From Hellea sp. (GTDB lineage Bacteria > Pseudomonadota > Alphaproteobacteria > Caulobacterales > Maricaulaceae), in assembly GCA_029250925.1 (NCBI GenBank), contig JAQXEH010000052.1:1-64000 (forward strand): a stretch of 64,000 nt of DNA, in the 5' to 3' direction. Position numbers and translations under genes: made by a program. Of this stretch, positions 9,081 to 19,780 are shown in pieces; within the stretch, counting starts at the first letter, position 1, and each line of letters starts with the position of its first letter. The notes below the pieces were generated by a model, which did no database searches, was not told where the DNA came from, and worked only from the letters and a program-made list of their open reading frames with translations.

Positions 9081-9938
9081 TTAACCAGGAGTCCTTTTAG
9101 CAATAACATAAACACAAGGTATAATCAGTAGGGCACCCAGATAATAGCGCAGATATATAACCTCCCCTAAAAATATAACACCTAAAATACATGCAAATAG
9201 AGTTTGAATTAGCGTTAGGGGCACTATCATTGATACATCATACTTTTTTATTAACCCAAAATATTGCCCATGCGCAAATATTGAAACAAAAACTGCCGCA
9301 TAACCCCCAGCAATAAGTAATTTCCATTTAGCAATCTCATAGGCATAAAATTGACCATCTTCGAAAAGCATTGTTGTTAATCCAGAAAAAACAAACACCA
9401 AAACTGCCATCCATGCAACATATTGTTGCCATGCTACTTTGCCAACACCTTTCATCAAAACAGAACCTGTGGCTAAGGATAAATAAGCGCAAACTATCCA
9501 AACCAGACCTATATCAAACTGTAAGGCATTGGGCTCATAAATCATCAACATAGTACCAGATAACGCTCCCAAAATAGCGAGTAACCTTACACGCCCTATT
9601 CTCTCATTTAAAAACAGAACTGAAAGAATTGCAGCAAATGGAATTAGCATATGGGAAACAATAGAGCCACCGGAAGCAGGTGCAGTTTGCAATCCTGTAT
9701 ATAAAAAACCTAAATGCACTGGCCCTACGAACAAACAAACTAAAGAAAGTCTTTTCCATTTGTTCGGCAAGGGCTTCAATAAAAAAGGAAACATGATTAA
9801 AATTGCAAAACAACTTCTAATAAACGCTAAAAAAAATGGAGGAATTGGTGCAGAGGATAAAGCCCATGCACTTATTACAAAATTCCCCCCCCAGCAAAGG
9901 CAACACAATAATATAATTAAAAAATCAACCTTTCGCAT
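9081..9938 (-). CDS. DMT-superfamily (EamA) transporter
   Basis: Integral membrane protein with about ten helices in two EamA repeats. The first begins at LIILLCCLCWGGNFVISAWAL, the second after about residue 145. Late features include AHGQYFGLIKKYDVS and VIFLGEVI, typical of drug/metabolite transporter family exporters. The substrate is unknown; amino acids or metabolites are usual for the family. The track starts at a TTG (9953). I prefer ATG 9938, which gives the canonical short cytoplasmic N-terminus, although neither start has a strong ribosome binding site. It lies 17 bp upstream of the amidase gene on the same strand. Confidence 0.85.
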   Translation of the reverse strand: MRKVDFLIILLCCLCWGGNFVISAWALSSAPIPPFFLAFIRSCFAILIMFPFLLKPLPNKWKRLSLVCLFVGPVHLGFLYTGLQTAPASGGSIVSHMLIPFAAILSVLFLNERIGRVRLLAILGALSGTMLMIYEPNALQFDIGLVWIVCAYLSLATGSVLMKGVGKVAWQQYVAWMAVLVFVFSGLTTMLFEDGQFYAYEIAKWKLLIAGGYAAVFVSIFAHGQYFGLIKKYDVSMIVPLTLIQTLFACILGVIFLGEVIYLRYYLGALLIIPCVYVIAKRTPG

Positions 9939-9974
9939 GGGATTGCATAGCAAGGAGCATTAATTGGTCAAGAA

Positions 9975-10328
9975 CTAATCCTCAACTGACCATCCATCAG
10001 GTGTATTATGGGCTTCAATAATTGGGCCATCTGAAGCATTTGAGTCTTTAGAATACTTAGATCTTTTTGTTTTTGCGTTTGGTTCACCCCGAAACGCCTT
10101 AGTGGATCTAAAAAGGGGTGAGCGGCCGCCTGATAGTCTCGAGCGAAGCTTTAAGTAGGTAAAAATGATTAGTCCAAAGAAGAACAAAATAAGCAATGAG
10201 AGAAAAACAATCCCTGACAAAACAAAAGTCAAAAATACACTTATCATCAACGCCAAAATAAATATAGTATTTTTCACTATTCGTGAAAGGAGAGTATTTT
10301 GACTAATTATGTTTTTAATGAATTCCAT
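9975..10328 (-). CDS. Small membrane protein of unknown function
   Basis: I do not recognise a characterised family. The 117 residues contain two closely spaced hydrophobic helices at about residues 19-62 (TIFILALMISVFLTF and GIVFLSLLILFFFG). A basic cytoplasmic-looking stretch follows with several Arg/Lys, ending in an acidic tail with PIIEAHNTPDGWSVED. The tail motif resembles the end of small hypothetical membrane proteins found near DnaJ/TerB genes in other alphaproteobacteria. It sits between a TerB/J-domain gene and a DMT transporter on the same strand. Codon use matches its neighbours, so it is probably a real gene. Confidence 0.7.
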   Translation of the reverse strand: MEFIKNIISQNTLLSRIVKNTIFILALMISVFLTFVLSGIVFLSLLILFFFGLIIFTYLKLRSRLSGGRSPLFRSTKAFRGEPNAKTKRSKYSKDSNASDGPIIEAHNTPDGWSVED

Positions 10329-10393
10329 ACCTATTACTTTGGTGTGCTACATTCAAAGGTCAATAGAAAGAATAAAAGAACATAACAAATTAG

Positions 10394-11074
10394 TTATTCT
10401 TCACTTCGCTGAGAAAGAATTTCTGAATATGCTTTATTTACCATAGCCATCTTATGGTTAGCTAGACCTACCAATTCAATAGGTAATCCACGGGCCATCA
10501 TCGTATCAGGATGACTAGAGGATGCCATGCGCCTATATGCGCTTTTAAGTTCTAAGTCAGATACAGACTCATCAATACCTAAAATTAAGTAAGGGTCATC
10601 CGCTGCTCTTCCCAAATGAGTTGCCTTTACCCGACTAAAATCTCTACTTGATAGACCAAACTCATCAGCAACTCGCTCAAGAAAAAATATTTCAGAAGTC
10701 ATAACTACACCATCAGCCAAGGCAATATGAAACAGCCCATCAAGTACTCCCTCAAGAATTGAGGGGCTTAACTTGAACCGTTTATATATTATTTTAGCAT
10801 ATTTTTCATAACCCAATGTTGATTGACGGGCTAAATTAAAAAAACGTCCTATTGTTTCTTCATTCTCTGGGCTTGCCTTAAAAACTCTTTTAAAGGCATC
10901 AACCTCACTTTTACTCACTGAGCCGTCTGCTTTCGCCATTTTAGCTCCAAGTGCTACTAATGCAGCTACCACGCCTGCCTCATCAATACCTTCAGAATAA
11001 CCATAATTATGATTTGCAACCTGCGGACCAAAAAGCTTCGCACCAGCATAAAATATTCTTTGCCAAATACTCAT
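10394..11074 (-). CDS. TerB-like plus J-domain co-chaperone (DjlA-like)
   Basis: Two-domain protein. A TerB/tellurite-resistance-like helical domain covers about residues 30-145 (GAKMAKADGSVSKSEVDAF, then ALADGVVMTSEIFFLERVADEFG). A C-terminal J domain covers about 158-222 (DPYLILGIDESVSDLELKSAYRR). The HPD tripeptide needed to stimulate DnaK ATPase is present in SSHPDTMM. It lacks the N-terminal transmembrane anchor of E. coli DjlA, so it is probably soluble. It is likely an Hsp70 co-chaperone; its client is unknown. Confidence 0.87.
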   Translation of the reverse strand: MSIWQRIFYAGAKLFGPQVANHNYGYSEGIDEAGVVAALVALGAKMAKADGSVSKSEVDAFKRVFKASPENEETIGRFFNLARQSTLGYEKYAKIIYKRFKLSPSILEGVLDGLFHIALADGVVMTSEIFFLERVADEFGLSSRDFSRVKATHLGRAADDPYLILGIDESVSDLELKSAYRRMASSSHPDTMMARGLPIELVGLANHKMAMVNKAYSEILSQRSEE

Positions 11075-11143
11075 GATCTAATTTTGCCCCAATGAAGTAA
11101 ACTCATCAAGCAAAGAAATAAAAAAATAAAATAGGAACTTTTG

Positions 11144-12802
11144 TTATCTATCAAATTTAACAAATTTTAATTTTTTTGGCATATCAGCATCAGGACCCAG
11201 TCTTCTTTTCTTATCTTCAATATAATCAGCAAAATTTCCCTCAAACCATTCCACGTGGCTATCACCTTCATAAGCTAGTATATGTGTTGCAACACGGTCC
11301 AGAAAAAATCTATCATGTGAAATGACTACAGCACAACCTGGAAACTTCTCTAAAGCAACTTCTAAAGAAGCTAAAGTTTCTCTATCCAGATCATTTGTGG
11401 GTTCATCCAAGAGCAACAAGTTTGCAGGTCTGGTTAACATTTTAGCAAGATTTACACGGTTTCTTTCACCACCTGAAAGCTGGCCAACATTTTTCTGTTG
11501 ATCTGTACCTTTGAAATTAAAGGCTCCTAAATATGCTCTAGAGGGCACTTCTCTTTTACCAAGCTTTAAAATATCTAATCCGTCCGATACTGCCTCCCAA
11601 ACATTTTTGTTGTTATCTAAAGCATCTCGGTTTTGATCAACATAACCCAACTCAACTGTTTGCCCAACTTTAAACGTTCCGCTATCGGGCTGCTCCTCAC
11701 CTGTGATCATCTTAAATAGAGTTGTTTTACCTGCACCATTTGGACCAATAACTCCAACAATTCCACCCTTCGGGAGTTTGAATGAAAGGTCTTTTATCAA
11801 TAGCTTATCTCCGAAGCCTTTCTTAATATTTTCAGCTTCGACAACTATGTTTCCTAACCTTTCACCCATGGGTATACGAATATCAGCATGGCTAACAACC
11901 TCATTATCCGCTTCATCTCTTAATTTTTCATAAGCTGATAATCTAGCCTTTGATTTAGTTTGACGGGCCTTAGGGTTAGATCTAACCCATTCCAGTTCAC
12001 GCTTTAATGTTTTCGTCTTAGAATCGTTTTCTCGGCCCTCTTGATCCAATCTTTTGGCCTTAGCAGCTAACCACGATGAATAGTTGCCCTCGTGTGGATG
12101 TGCTTTTCCTCGATCAATTTCTAGTGTCCAGTTTGTAATATTATCCAGAAAGTATCGGTCATGGGTGATGAGTATTATTGCTCCAGAATACTTCACCAGA
12201 TAATTTTCAAGCCAATTTACGGTTTCAGCATCTAAATGGTTGGTAGGTTCATCAAGTAGTAATAAATCAGGCTTAGATAATAAAAGCCTACATAATGCCA
12301 CTCTTCTTGCTTCTCCTCCGGATAGGTTATTCACTGGACTATCTTTAGGAGGGCAGCGCAATGCCTGCATAGCCATTTCAATCTTTGAATCGATATCCCA
12401 AGCATCTCTACCATCAACTTCATCTTGAAGCTTTGTCATTTCGTCTAATATTTCGTCAGAGTAATCCTCAGCCATCTTCATGGCAACTTCATTATATCTG
12501 TCAAATATTTGTTTATCCTGACATCCCTCAATTATATTTCCCCATACATCTTTGTCTTTATTCAAACGGGGCTCTTGGGGCAGGTAACCGACCCTCGTTC
12601 CTTCAGCAGCCCAGTGCTCTCCTGCAACTTCAGTATCATTCCCTGCCATTACTTTCATTAGAGTCGACTTACCAGCGCCATTAACACCAATTAATCCAAT
12701 TTTGGCATCGGGATAAAAGGACAGGTGAACGTTATCAAGAATTGTCTTGTTGCCAAACTTTTTTGTGAGGCCTTGCATATGGTAACAGAATTGACGTGCC
12801 AA
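11144..12802 (-). CDS. ettA: Energy-dependent translational throttle protein EttA (ABC-F)
   Basis: Soluble ABC-F ATPase that binds the ribosomal E site and gates the first peptide bond in response to ATP/ADP. Two ABC domains are visible. The first has Walker A GVNGAGKST near residue 41 and signature LSGGEARRVALCR. The second has Walker A GPNGAGKTT near 352, signature LSGGERNRVNLAK and Walker B LLLLDEPTNDLD. The arm and the linker (PtIM region with SNPKARQTKSKARL) lie between them. Length (552) and C-terminus fit EttA rather than Uup or YheS. The gene stands alone on the minus strand, divergent from the HAD gene. Confidence 0.95.
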   Translation of the reverse strand: MARQFCYHMQGLTKKFGNKTILDNVHLSFYPDAKIGLIGVNGAGKSTLMKVMAGNDTEVAGEHWAAEGTRVGYLPQEPRLNKDKDVWGNIIEGCQDKQIFDRYNEVAMKMAEDYSDEILDEMTKLQDEVDGRDAWDIDSKIEMAMQALRCPPKDSPVNNLSGGEARRVALCRLLLSKPDLLLLDEPTNHLDAETVNWLENYLVKYSGAIILITHDRYFLDNITNWTLEIDRGKAHPHEGNYSSWLAAKAKRLDQEGRENDSKTKTLKRELEWVRSNPKARQTKSKARLSAYEKLRDEADNEVVSHADIRIPMGERLGNIVVEAENIKKGFGDKLLIKDLSFKLPKGGIVGVIGPNGAGKTTLFKMITGEEQPDSGTFKVGQTVELGYVDQNRDALDNNKNVWEAVSDGLDILKLGKREVPSRAYLGAFNFKGTDQQKNVGQLSGGERNRVNLAKMLTRPANLLLLDEPTNDLDRETLASLEVALEKFPGCAVVISHDRFFLDRVATHILAYEGDSHVEWFEGNFADYIEDKKRRLGPDADMPKKLKFVKFDR

Positions 12803-12867
12803 TTTATGCTCCGTTTTTGTTGAATTTACTAAAAGATAATCGCGATATGCGTTGAGTTTATTTTAAA

Positions 12868-12962
12868 TGCAAGTACTTGTAGTTAATTATTCGATTTACT
12901 TGCAACAATAAAAAGCTTGCCCAGTCAAAATATTGAAACTAAATTATTTTTTTACATGTAAA
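12868..12962. repeat. Inverted repeats in the ettA/HAD intergenic region
   Basis: TGCAAGTA (12868-12875) and TACTTGCA (12897-12904) are perfect complements 21 bases apart, and TTTACATGTAAA (12951-12962) is a perfect 12-bp palindrome. They sit between divergent ettA and the HAD phosphatase gene, where an operator would be. In AT-rich DNA short palindromes arise easily, so this is only a candidate. Confidence 0.3.
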
Positions 12963-13039
12963 TGTAGCTAGAAATAAGCAGTATCATTTTGTCATAGTTC
13001 TTAAGCAATCGCATTGAATTAGAAATACTAAGGAAAATC

Positions 13040-13657
13040 ATGAAAAGTAATTTGCTGAATAAAATAATTGTTTTTGATTTTGATGGAACAATTACAACTA
13101 AAGATACCTTTAGATTATTCCTATTTTATCATTCAGGAATCATTAAATGGACAATCAATATGCTGAGCTTAACTCCTCACTTTTTATTTTATCTTCTCAG
13201 AATTATAGATCGCAACCAAATAAAAGCTAAAGTGGTCATGCAGTTTTTTAAAGATACCCCAAAAAACAAGCTTAATCATGATGCAAATAAGTTTGCAAAA
13301 GAAGTTATACCTAAGTATATAAGAAAAGATGCTCAAAAGTACCTTGATAGTTTAAAAGGTGGTAATGAGAAAATTATATTATGTAGTGCATCCTTATCTA
13401 TTTATTTAAAAGCTTGGGCTGCCGGTCAAGGCATAATCTATGTTTTCGGTACAGAACTAGAGCAAAATGATGAAAATTACACCGGAAAAATAGAAGGTGA
13501 AAATGTCTGGGGTCAAGGGAAAGTAAATAAAATAAATTCAGAACTGTTAGAGTATGAGTTCATTATAACTGAAGCTTATGGTGATAGCCGTGGAGATATC
13601 GAAATGTTAGCCCTAGCGGAAAAATCTTTTTTTAAGCCTTTTAGGGAAACCATTTGA
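13040..13657 (+). CDS. HAD-superfamily subfamily IB phosphatase
   Basis: HAD-like phosphatase of the IB type. The nucleophile motif FDFDGTITTKDTF lies at residues 12-24, motif II CSASLSIYLKAWA near 114, and motif III/IV AYGDSRGDIEML near 178-189. The C1-type helical cap lies in between and includes a hydrophobic stretch (MLSLTPHFLFYLLRII). This layout matches the YfhB/PgpC group, some of which dephosphorylate phosphatidylglycerol phosphate, but the substrate cannot be assigned here. It is 205 residues and monocistronic as far as I can see, preceded by AAGGAAAA. Confidence 0.85.
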   Translation: MKSNLLNKIIVFDFDGTITTKDTFRLFLFYHSGIIKWTINMLSLTPHFLFYLLRIIDRNQIKAKVVMQFFKDTPKNKLNHDANKFAKEVIPKYIRKDAQKYLDSLKGGNEKIILCSASLSIYLKAWAAGQGIIYVFGTELEQNDENYTGKIEGENVWGQGKVNKINSELLEYEFIITEAYGDSRGDIEMLALAEKSFFKPFRETI

Positions 13658-13790
13658 AATTAACAATTTTTATTCGTTAAAATACATGACATATCTACTA
13701 ATGGTTCATTATTAACACAATATTTTTCCATACGCATGATTTTAATTAAAAGCATAACGTTTTGATTTTATTTATTTGATACAAACCACG

Positions 13791-13820
13791 TTGACACTGG
13801 CTCAAGCGACTGTATATAGA
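13791..13820 (+). promoter_or_regulatory. Promoter of rplU-rpmA
   Basis: A perfect TTGACA (13791-13796) is followed by TATATA (13813-13818, 16-bp spacer) or TATAGA (13815-13820, 18-bp spacer). Transcription would begin near 13826, giving a leader of roughly 90 bases before rplU. A strong promoter is expected for a ribosomal protein operon. Confidence 0.6.
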
Positions 13821-13918
13821 GCTCGCTTTGGTCAACGAGTCTCGTAACCTATTGGTCAATTTTTATATAAAGGAAAAAGTATCATTCAGATACTACTTCC
13901 ATCTAAAAGGATAAATAA

Positions 13919-14230
13919 ATGTTTGCAGTCATAAAAACAGGCGGTAAGCAGTATAAAGTTACTAAGGACGATATTATTATCGTTGAGAAACTAGAAGCTG
14001 AAACTGGTAATAAGGTCTCTTTCAACCAAGTACTAATCACTAGTAATGATGGTGCAGTCAAAGTCGGAGAGCCTACTGTCAAAGGCGCTTCAGTAGAGGC
14101 TGAAGTCATCGAGCAACGTAAAGCCGCGAAGGTTTTAGTTTTTAAAAAGAAGCGTCGTCAAACCTACCGCCGCAAACGCGGGCACCGTCAAAATGAAACA
14201 GTCGTGAAAATCACGTCTATTACAGCTTAA
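13919..14230 (+). CDS. rplU: 50S ribosomal protein L21
   Basis: Large-subunit protein that binds 23S rRNA. Full-length and canonical at 103 residues. It opens MFAVIKTGGKQYKV, carries VGEPTVKGASVEAEV in the middle, and has the highly basic KKKRRQTYRRKRGHRQ near the C-terminus. It is followed after 21 bp by rpmA, the usual pair. The ribosome binding site AAAAGGATAAATA precedes the ATG. Confidence 0.98.
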   Translation: MFAVIKTGGKQYKVTKDDIIIVEKLEAETGNKVSFNQVLITSNDGAVKVGEPTVKGASVEAEVIEQRKAAKVLVFKKKRRQTYRRKRGHRQNETVVKITSITA

Positions 14231-14251
14231 ACACTTACCTGGAGAAGGAAT

Positions 14252-14521
14252 ATGGCACATAAAAAAGCCGGCGGTTCGTCAAACAATGGACGTGATAGTG
14301 CAGGTCGTAGACTTGGTGTAAAAAAGTCTGGTGGTCAATCAGTAATACCTGGTAACATAATAATCCGCCAACGTGGCACAAAATATTATCCTGGTACAAA
14401 CGTTGGAATGGGAAAAGACCATACTCTTTTTGCACTTAAAGGAGGCCGCGTAGAGTTCACAACAAAGCGAAACCAAAGAACTTTTGTTTCTGTAGACGAA
14501 CTATCTAAAGCTGCTGAATAG
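14252..14521 (+). CDS. rpmA: 50S ribosomal protein L27
   Basis: Large-subunit protein whose N-terminal tail reaches the peptidyl-transferase centre. The sequence begins directly with [19 protein letters not shown], so there is no Firmicutes-type cleaved N-terminal extension. [25 protein letters not shown] is the family core. It has 89 residues, a good ribosome binding site (GGAGAAGG) and a rho-independent terminator downstream. Confidence 0.98.
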   Translation: MAHKKAGGSSNNGRDSAGRRLGVKKSGGQSVIPGNIIIRQRGTKYYPGTNVGMGKDHTLFALKGGRVEFTTKRNQRTFVSVDELSKAAE

Positions 14522-14556
14522 AAATTTCCATCCTCACAGGTATTATGAGATTATTA

Positions 14557-14586
14557 GGGAACCGGCATCTCGGTTTCCTTTTTTTA
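14557..14586 (+). terminator. Rho-independent terminator after rpmA
   Basis: GGGAACCG and CGGTTTCC flank a short GCATCT loop, with one bulged T, and are followed directly by a run of seven or more T. It closes the rplU-rpmA operon 36 bp after the rpmA stop. Confidence 0.85.
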
Positions 14587-14768
14587 TTTGTACTCAGTAA
14601 CTATGGTTAATTAAATTTAAAACCTTACGAATATTATTTGTAAACTCTATGAATATTCATAGATCTCTTAATTAATCTCGATTGTTGAGGAATTGTTAAA
14701 AATAGTAGTATAGCACTTAAAACATATACAGCACACAGTTATTAAGGTAACTGAACACTACACAATAG

Positions 14769-16960
<2,192 letters not shown>

Positions 16961-16961
16961 A

Positions 16962-18242
16962 ATGCCAAATTTTAACGCAGCGAACAACTTATCAGAATAT
17001 ATGAATGAACTTGGTAGATTAGCTCGAAAGTCCTACTCTGAACTTCGAATTACTGACAGTAGTACCAAAAATTATGCTTTAAAAAAAATGGCAGAAGAAA
17101 TTCGTAAAAAAGAGAAACAAATACTTGTAGCCAATGAGCTGGACATATCTCGAGCAGAGGATAAGTCTATTTCAGGTTCACTTTTGGATAGGCTTAAGCT
17201 TAATAGTAACAGAGTTAACGATATCGCAAATAGTCTTGAAAAAATAGCTCTTCTTCCAGACCCAATAGGCTCAATTGACGAAAGTTGGACACAACCCAAT
17301 GGATTAATATTTTCTAAAGTTAGGGTCCCAATTGGCGTCATAGGAATGATATATGAGAGCCGTCCAAATGTAACCTCCGATGCTGCTGCACTATGTCTCA
17401 AGTCAGGAAATGCATGCATATTGAGGGGAGGATCTGAAGGAGCAAGTTCAAATAAAGCTATACATAAGGCACTAACAATAGGTTTAGAAAAGTCTGGACT
17501 TCCAAAAGAGACCATCCAATTAGTAAACACAACAGATAGGGCTGCCGTTGGCCTTTTATTGAGTGGTCTAGAGAAGAATATTGATTTGATAATTCCGCGT
17601 GGAGGCAAAAATTTGATAGAGCGCGTGCAGAATGATGCTAGAGTCCCTGTACTCGCACACCTCGAAGGTCTGTGCCATTCTTATGTTCACTCACAAGCGG
17701 ACTTAGATAAAGCTGAGGCGATAATCTTAAATGCAAAACTTCGCAGAACAGGCATATGTGGAGCAACTGAAACAATGTTAGTTGATAAATTAATTGCGCA
17801 CAAAGCTCTCAAGCAAATTGGAAAACAGCTTATCAATAATAATTGTAAAATTCTTGGTGACAAAGCATCTCAAGAGATCTTACCTAATATTATATTAGCT
17901 AAAGAAAGTGATTACATCACAGAACATTTAGCACCCGTTCTTAATGTCAAGATTGTAAAAAATATAGATGAAGCTATTAGACACATCAACCATTATGGTA
18001 GTGGACACACGGATGCAATTATCACAGAAAATGAAAATTGTGCGGCACATTTTCTCAAAAATGTAGATAGTGCAATCTGTATGCATAATACATCAACCCA
18101 ATTTGCTGATGGTGGAGAGTTTGGGTTTGGAGCTGAAATTGGAATTGCAACGGGTCGTTTACATGCTCGTGGCCCTGTAGGCGCCAAACATCTCACAACA
18201 TATAAATATCATGTCACTGGAAATGGCCAAATACGAAACTAA
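16962..18242 (+). CDS. proA: Glutamate-5-semialdehyde dehydrogenase (gamma-glutamyl phosphate reductase)
   Basis: Second step of proline biosynthesis: NADPH-dependent reduction of glutamyl-5-phosphate to the semialdehyde. ALDH-fold protein of 426 residues. PIGVIGMIYESRPNV lies near 124, LRGGSEGASSNKAI near 150, and the catalytic cysteine in RRTGICGATETML near 265. The C-terminal half has GGEFGFGAEIGIATGRLHARGP. It follows proB after one base and overlaps the nadD start (TAATG). Confidence 0.97.
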   Translation: MPNFNAANNLSEYMNELGRLARKSYSELRITDSSTKNYALKKMAEEIRKKEKQILVANELDISRAEDKSISGSLLDRLKLNSNRVNDIANSLEKIALLPDPIGSIDESWTQPNGLIFSKVRVPIGVIGMIYESRPNVTSDAAALCLKSGNACILRGGSEGASSNKAIHKALTIGLEKSGLPKETIQLVNTTDRAAVGLLLSGLEKNIDLIIPRGGKNLIERVQNDARVPVLAHLEGLCHSYVHSQADLDKAEAIILNAKLRRTGICGATETMLVDKLIAHKALKQIGKQLINNNCKILGDKASQEILPNIILAKESDYITEHLAPVLNVKIVKNIDEAIRHINHYGSGHTDAIITENENCAAHFLKNVDSAICMHNTSTQFADGGEFGFGAEIGIATGRLHARGPVGAKHLTTYKYHVTGNGQIRN

Positions 18243-18823
18243 TGAGAAATCTGGATAAATTATCAATTGGGGTATTTGGAGGCTCTTTTAATCCTGCACA
18301 TGATGGGCATATGCATGTTGCTTCTTGTGGACTACGTGAATTAGCACTTGATAGGATATGGTGGATAACCAGCAAGCAAAACCCCCTTAAAAATAAACAA
18401 ACTGAGTATGATAAACGTGCTAATAGTATAAAGTCCCTTGGGCTAAAAAAGCGAATGGAAATCAACCACATAGAAAAAAAAATGAATATTCAATACTCCA
18501 TACAAATGATTAAAGCTTTAAAAGTTAGAAGCCCTAATACAAAATTTATTTTCTTAATGGGCGCTGATAATTTAAGCCAGTTCACTAAATGGAAATGTTG
18601 GAAAGAAATAACGTTGTTGGTTCCCATTGCTGTGGTAGCGAGACCGGGCTACGGCTTGAAATCTCAACTTTCTCCAACCGCACGTTATTTGAGCAATCAT
18701 CGAGTGCCAGGACACAAAGCACATACTCTTAAATATAAATCCCCCCCCACATGGACCTTCATAACACCCCCACTAAATAAAAATTCATCATCAACAATGC
18801 GCAAAGATATAGCTAATGCTTAA
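18242..18823 (+). CDS. nadD: Nicotinate-nucleotide adenylyltransferase
   Basis: NAD biosynthesis: transfers AMP from ATP to nicotinate mononucleotide. The nucleotidyltransferase HxGH-type signature appears as GVFGGSFNPAHDGHMHVA at residues 9-26. IWWITSKQNPLKNK, FLMGADNL near 103 and VARPGY near 130 are all family motifs. The C-terminal ISSTxIR-like motif is SSSTMRKD. The frame stays open through an eight-C run near 18745, and the downstream residues still match the family, so I see no frameshift. It has 193 residues and overlaps the proA stop. Confidence 0.94.
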   Translation: MRNLDKLSIGVFGGSFNPAHDGHMHVASCGLRELALDRIWWITSKQNPLKNKQTEYDKRANSIKSLGLKKRMEINHIEKKMNIQYSIQMIKALKVRSPNTKFIFLMGADNLSQFTKWKCWKEITLLVPIAVVARPGYGLKSQLSPTARYLSNHRVPGHKAHTLKYKSPPTWTFITPPLNKNSSSTMRKDIANA

Positions 18824-18854
18824 AGCTTATGGTATATGTTGGATCTAATTATTT

Positions 18855-19289
18855 ATGGAGCTTAAACTGACTGAATCAGAAACTGTGAGCATGCCTTCTC
18901 CCCAAGACTCAAAAGAGTCTCGCGATCTCGCCAATTTAATACTCGATGTGCTTGATGAACACTCAGCACAGGATATCATAGAAATTGATATTAGAGGAAA
19001 ATCCTCCATATCTGATTATATGATTGTTGCATCTGGAAGGTCTAACAGGCACGTTGGCGCATTGAGTGATTACTTAATTAAGTCTCTAAAAAATATAGGA
19101 AAGAAAAATATAGGTATCGAGGGGCTCAAAAGTTGCGATTGGGTGCTTATTGACGTGGGAGATGTGATAGTGCACCTCTTTAGGCCCGAAGTTCGAGCCT
19201 TTTATAATATTGAAAAAATATGGTCTATGCCTAGCCCAATGAATATAGATGAAAAAATTCAATATGACCCTGAGAATACGGAAGCCTAA
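18855..19289 (+). CDS. rsfS: Ribosome silencing factor RsfS
   Basis: RsfS/Iojap protein that binds L14 and blocks subunit joining during starvation. The core is IIEIDIRGKSSISDYMIVASGRSNRHV at about 41-67, followed by GLKSCDWVLIDVGDVIVHLFRPEVRAFY. Length 144 is longer than the E. coli protein because of an N-terminal extension. An internal ATG at 18891 would shorten it by 12 residues, and the start is undecided. The next gene begins with GTG directly after its stop. Confidence 0.93.
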   Translation: MELKLTESETVSMPSPQDSKESRDLANLILDVLDEHSAQDIIEIDIRGKSSISDYMIVASGRSNRHVGALSDYLIKSLKNIGKKNIGIEGLKSCDWVLIDVGDVIVHLFRPEVRAFYNIEKIWSMPSPMNIDEKIQYDPENTEA

Positions 19290-19760
19290 GTGAAAATCAT
19301 ACTTCGAGCTGATGGTATAATCCGGTCAGGGCCCGAACGTTTACTGATTGATGATTACATCAAAAGAGCAAACTCAACATCACGCTCCGTAGGTTTCCTG
19401 AACGTACTTGAGGAACAAATAAACTTAAGGGCAGTTAAAACGATCACAGAAAAAACAAAAATACTACTACGCTACAATTCATTAAACGAAAGATTAATAA
19501 TCTTAGATGAAAGGGGAAGACAACCAACATCTAAGCAAATATCCGAACAATTCTCAAAATGGCGCGATAACAATATTAAAAAATTAATACTTGTTATTGG
19601 AGGGGCTGATGGCTTCGATCAAACCAATGTCCCAAATGAAGTTACCAGATGGGCTTTTGGTCAACAAACTTGGCCACATAAAATGGTTAGAGCTATGGCT
19701 GCTGAACAAATTTATAGAGCAATATCAATTTTATCATCCACGCCTTATCATCGAGAATAG
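19290..19760 (+). CDS. rlmH: 23S rRNA (pseudouridine1915-N3)-methyltransferase RlmH
   Basis: SPOUT-class methyltransferase that modifies pseudouridine 1915 in helix 69 of 23S rRNA. Visible family motifs are LDERGRQPTSKQISEQFSKW near 70-90, IGGADGFD near 104, and the C-terminal trefoil-knot region WPHKMVRAMAAEQIYRA. The length of 156 residues is standard. It starts with GTG immediately after the rsfS stop, which is the usual rsfS-rlmH pairing. Confidence 0.95.
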   Translation: MKIILRADGIIRSGPERLLIDDYIKRANSTSRSVGFLNVLEEQINLRAVKTITEKTKILLRYNSLNERLIILDERGRQPTSKQISEQFSKWRDNNIKKLILVIGGADGFDQTNVPNEVTRWAFGQQTWPHKMVRAMAAEQIYRAISILSSTPYHRE

Positions 19761-19780
19761 ATTTTAAAAAGTAAGTTCAC

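Noticed and set aside
13826-13918. rplU leader as a ribosomal-protein autoregulatory RNA
   Set aside because: Only a weak CTCG/CGAG pairing is visible; not enough to support a structured leader.
17072-17608. 178-aa minus-strand ORF inside proA
   Set aside because: Long, but fully antisense to the conserved proA frame; its Ser/Leu/Pro-rich composition is typical of a shadow frame.
18740-18760. Run of eight C in nadD as a possible frameshift
   Set aside because: Residues after the run still match the NadD C-terminal pattern (SSSTMRKD) and the length is normal.
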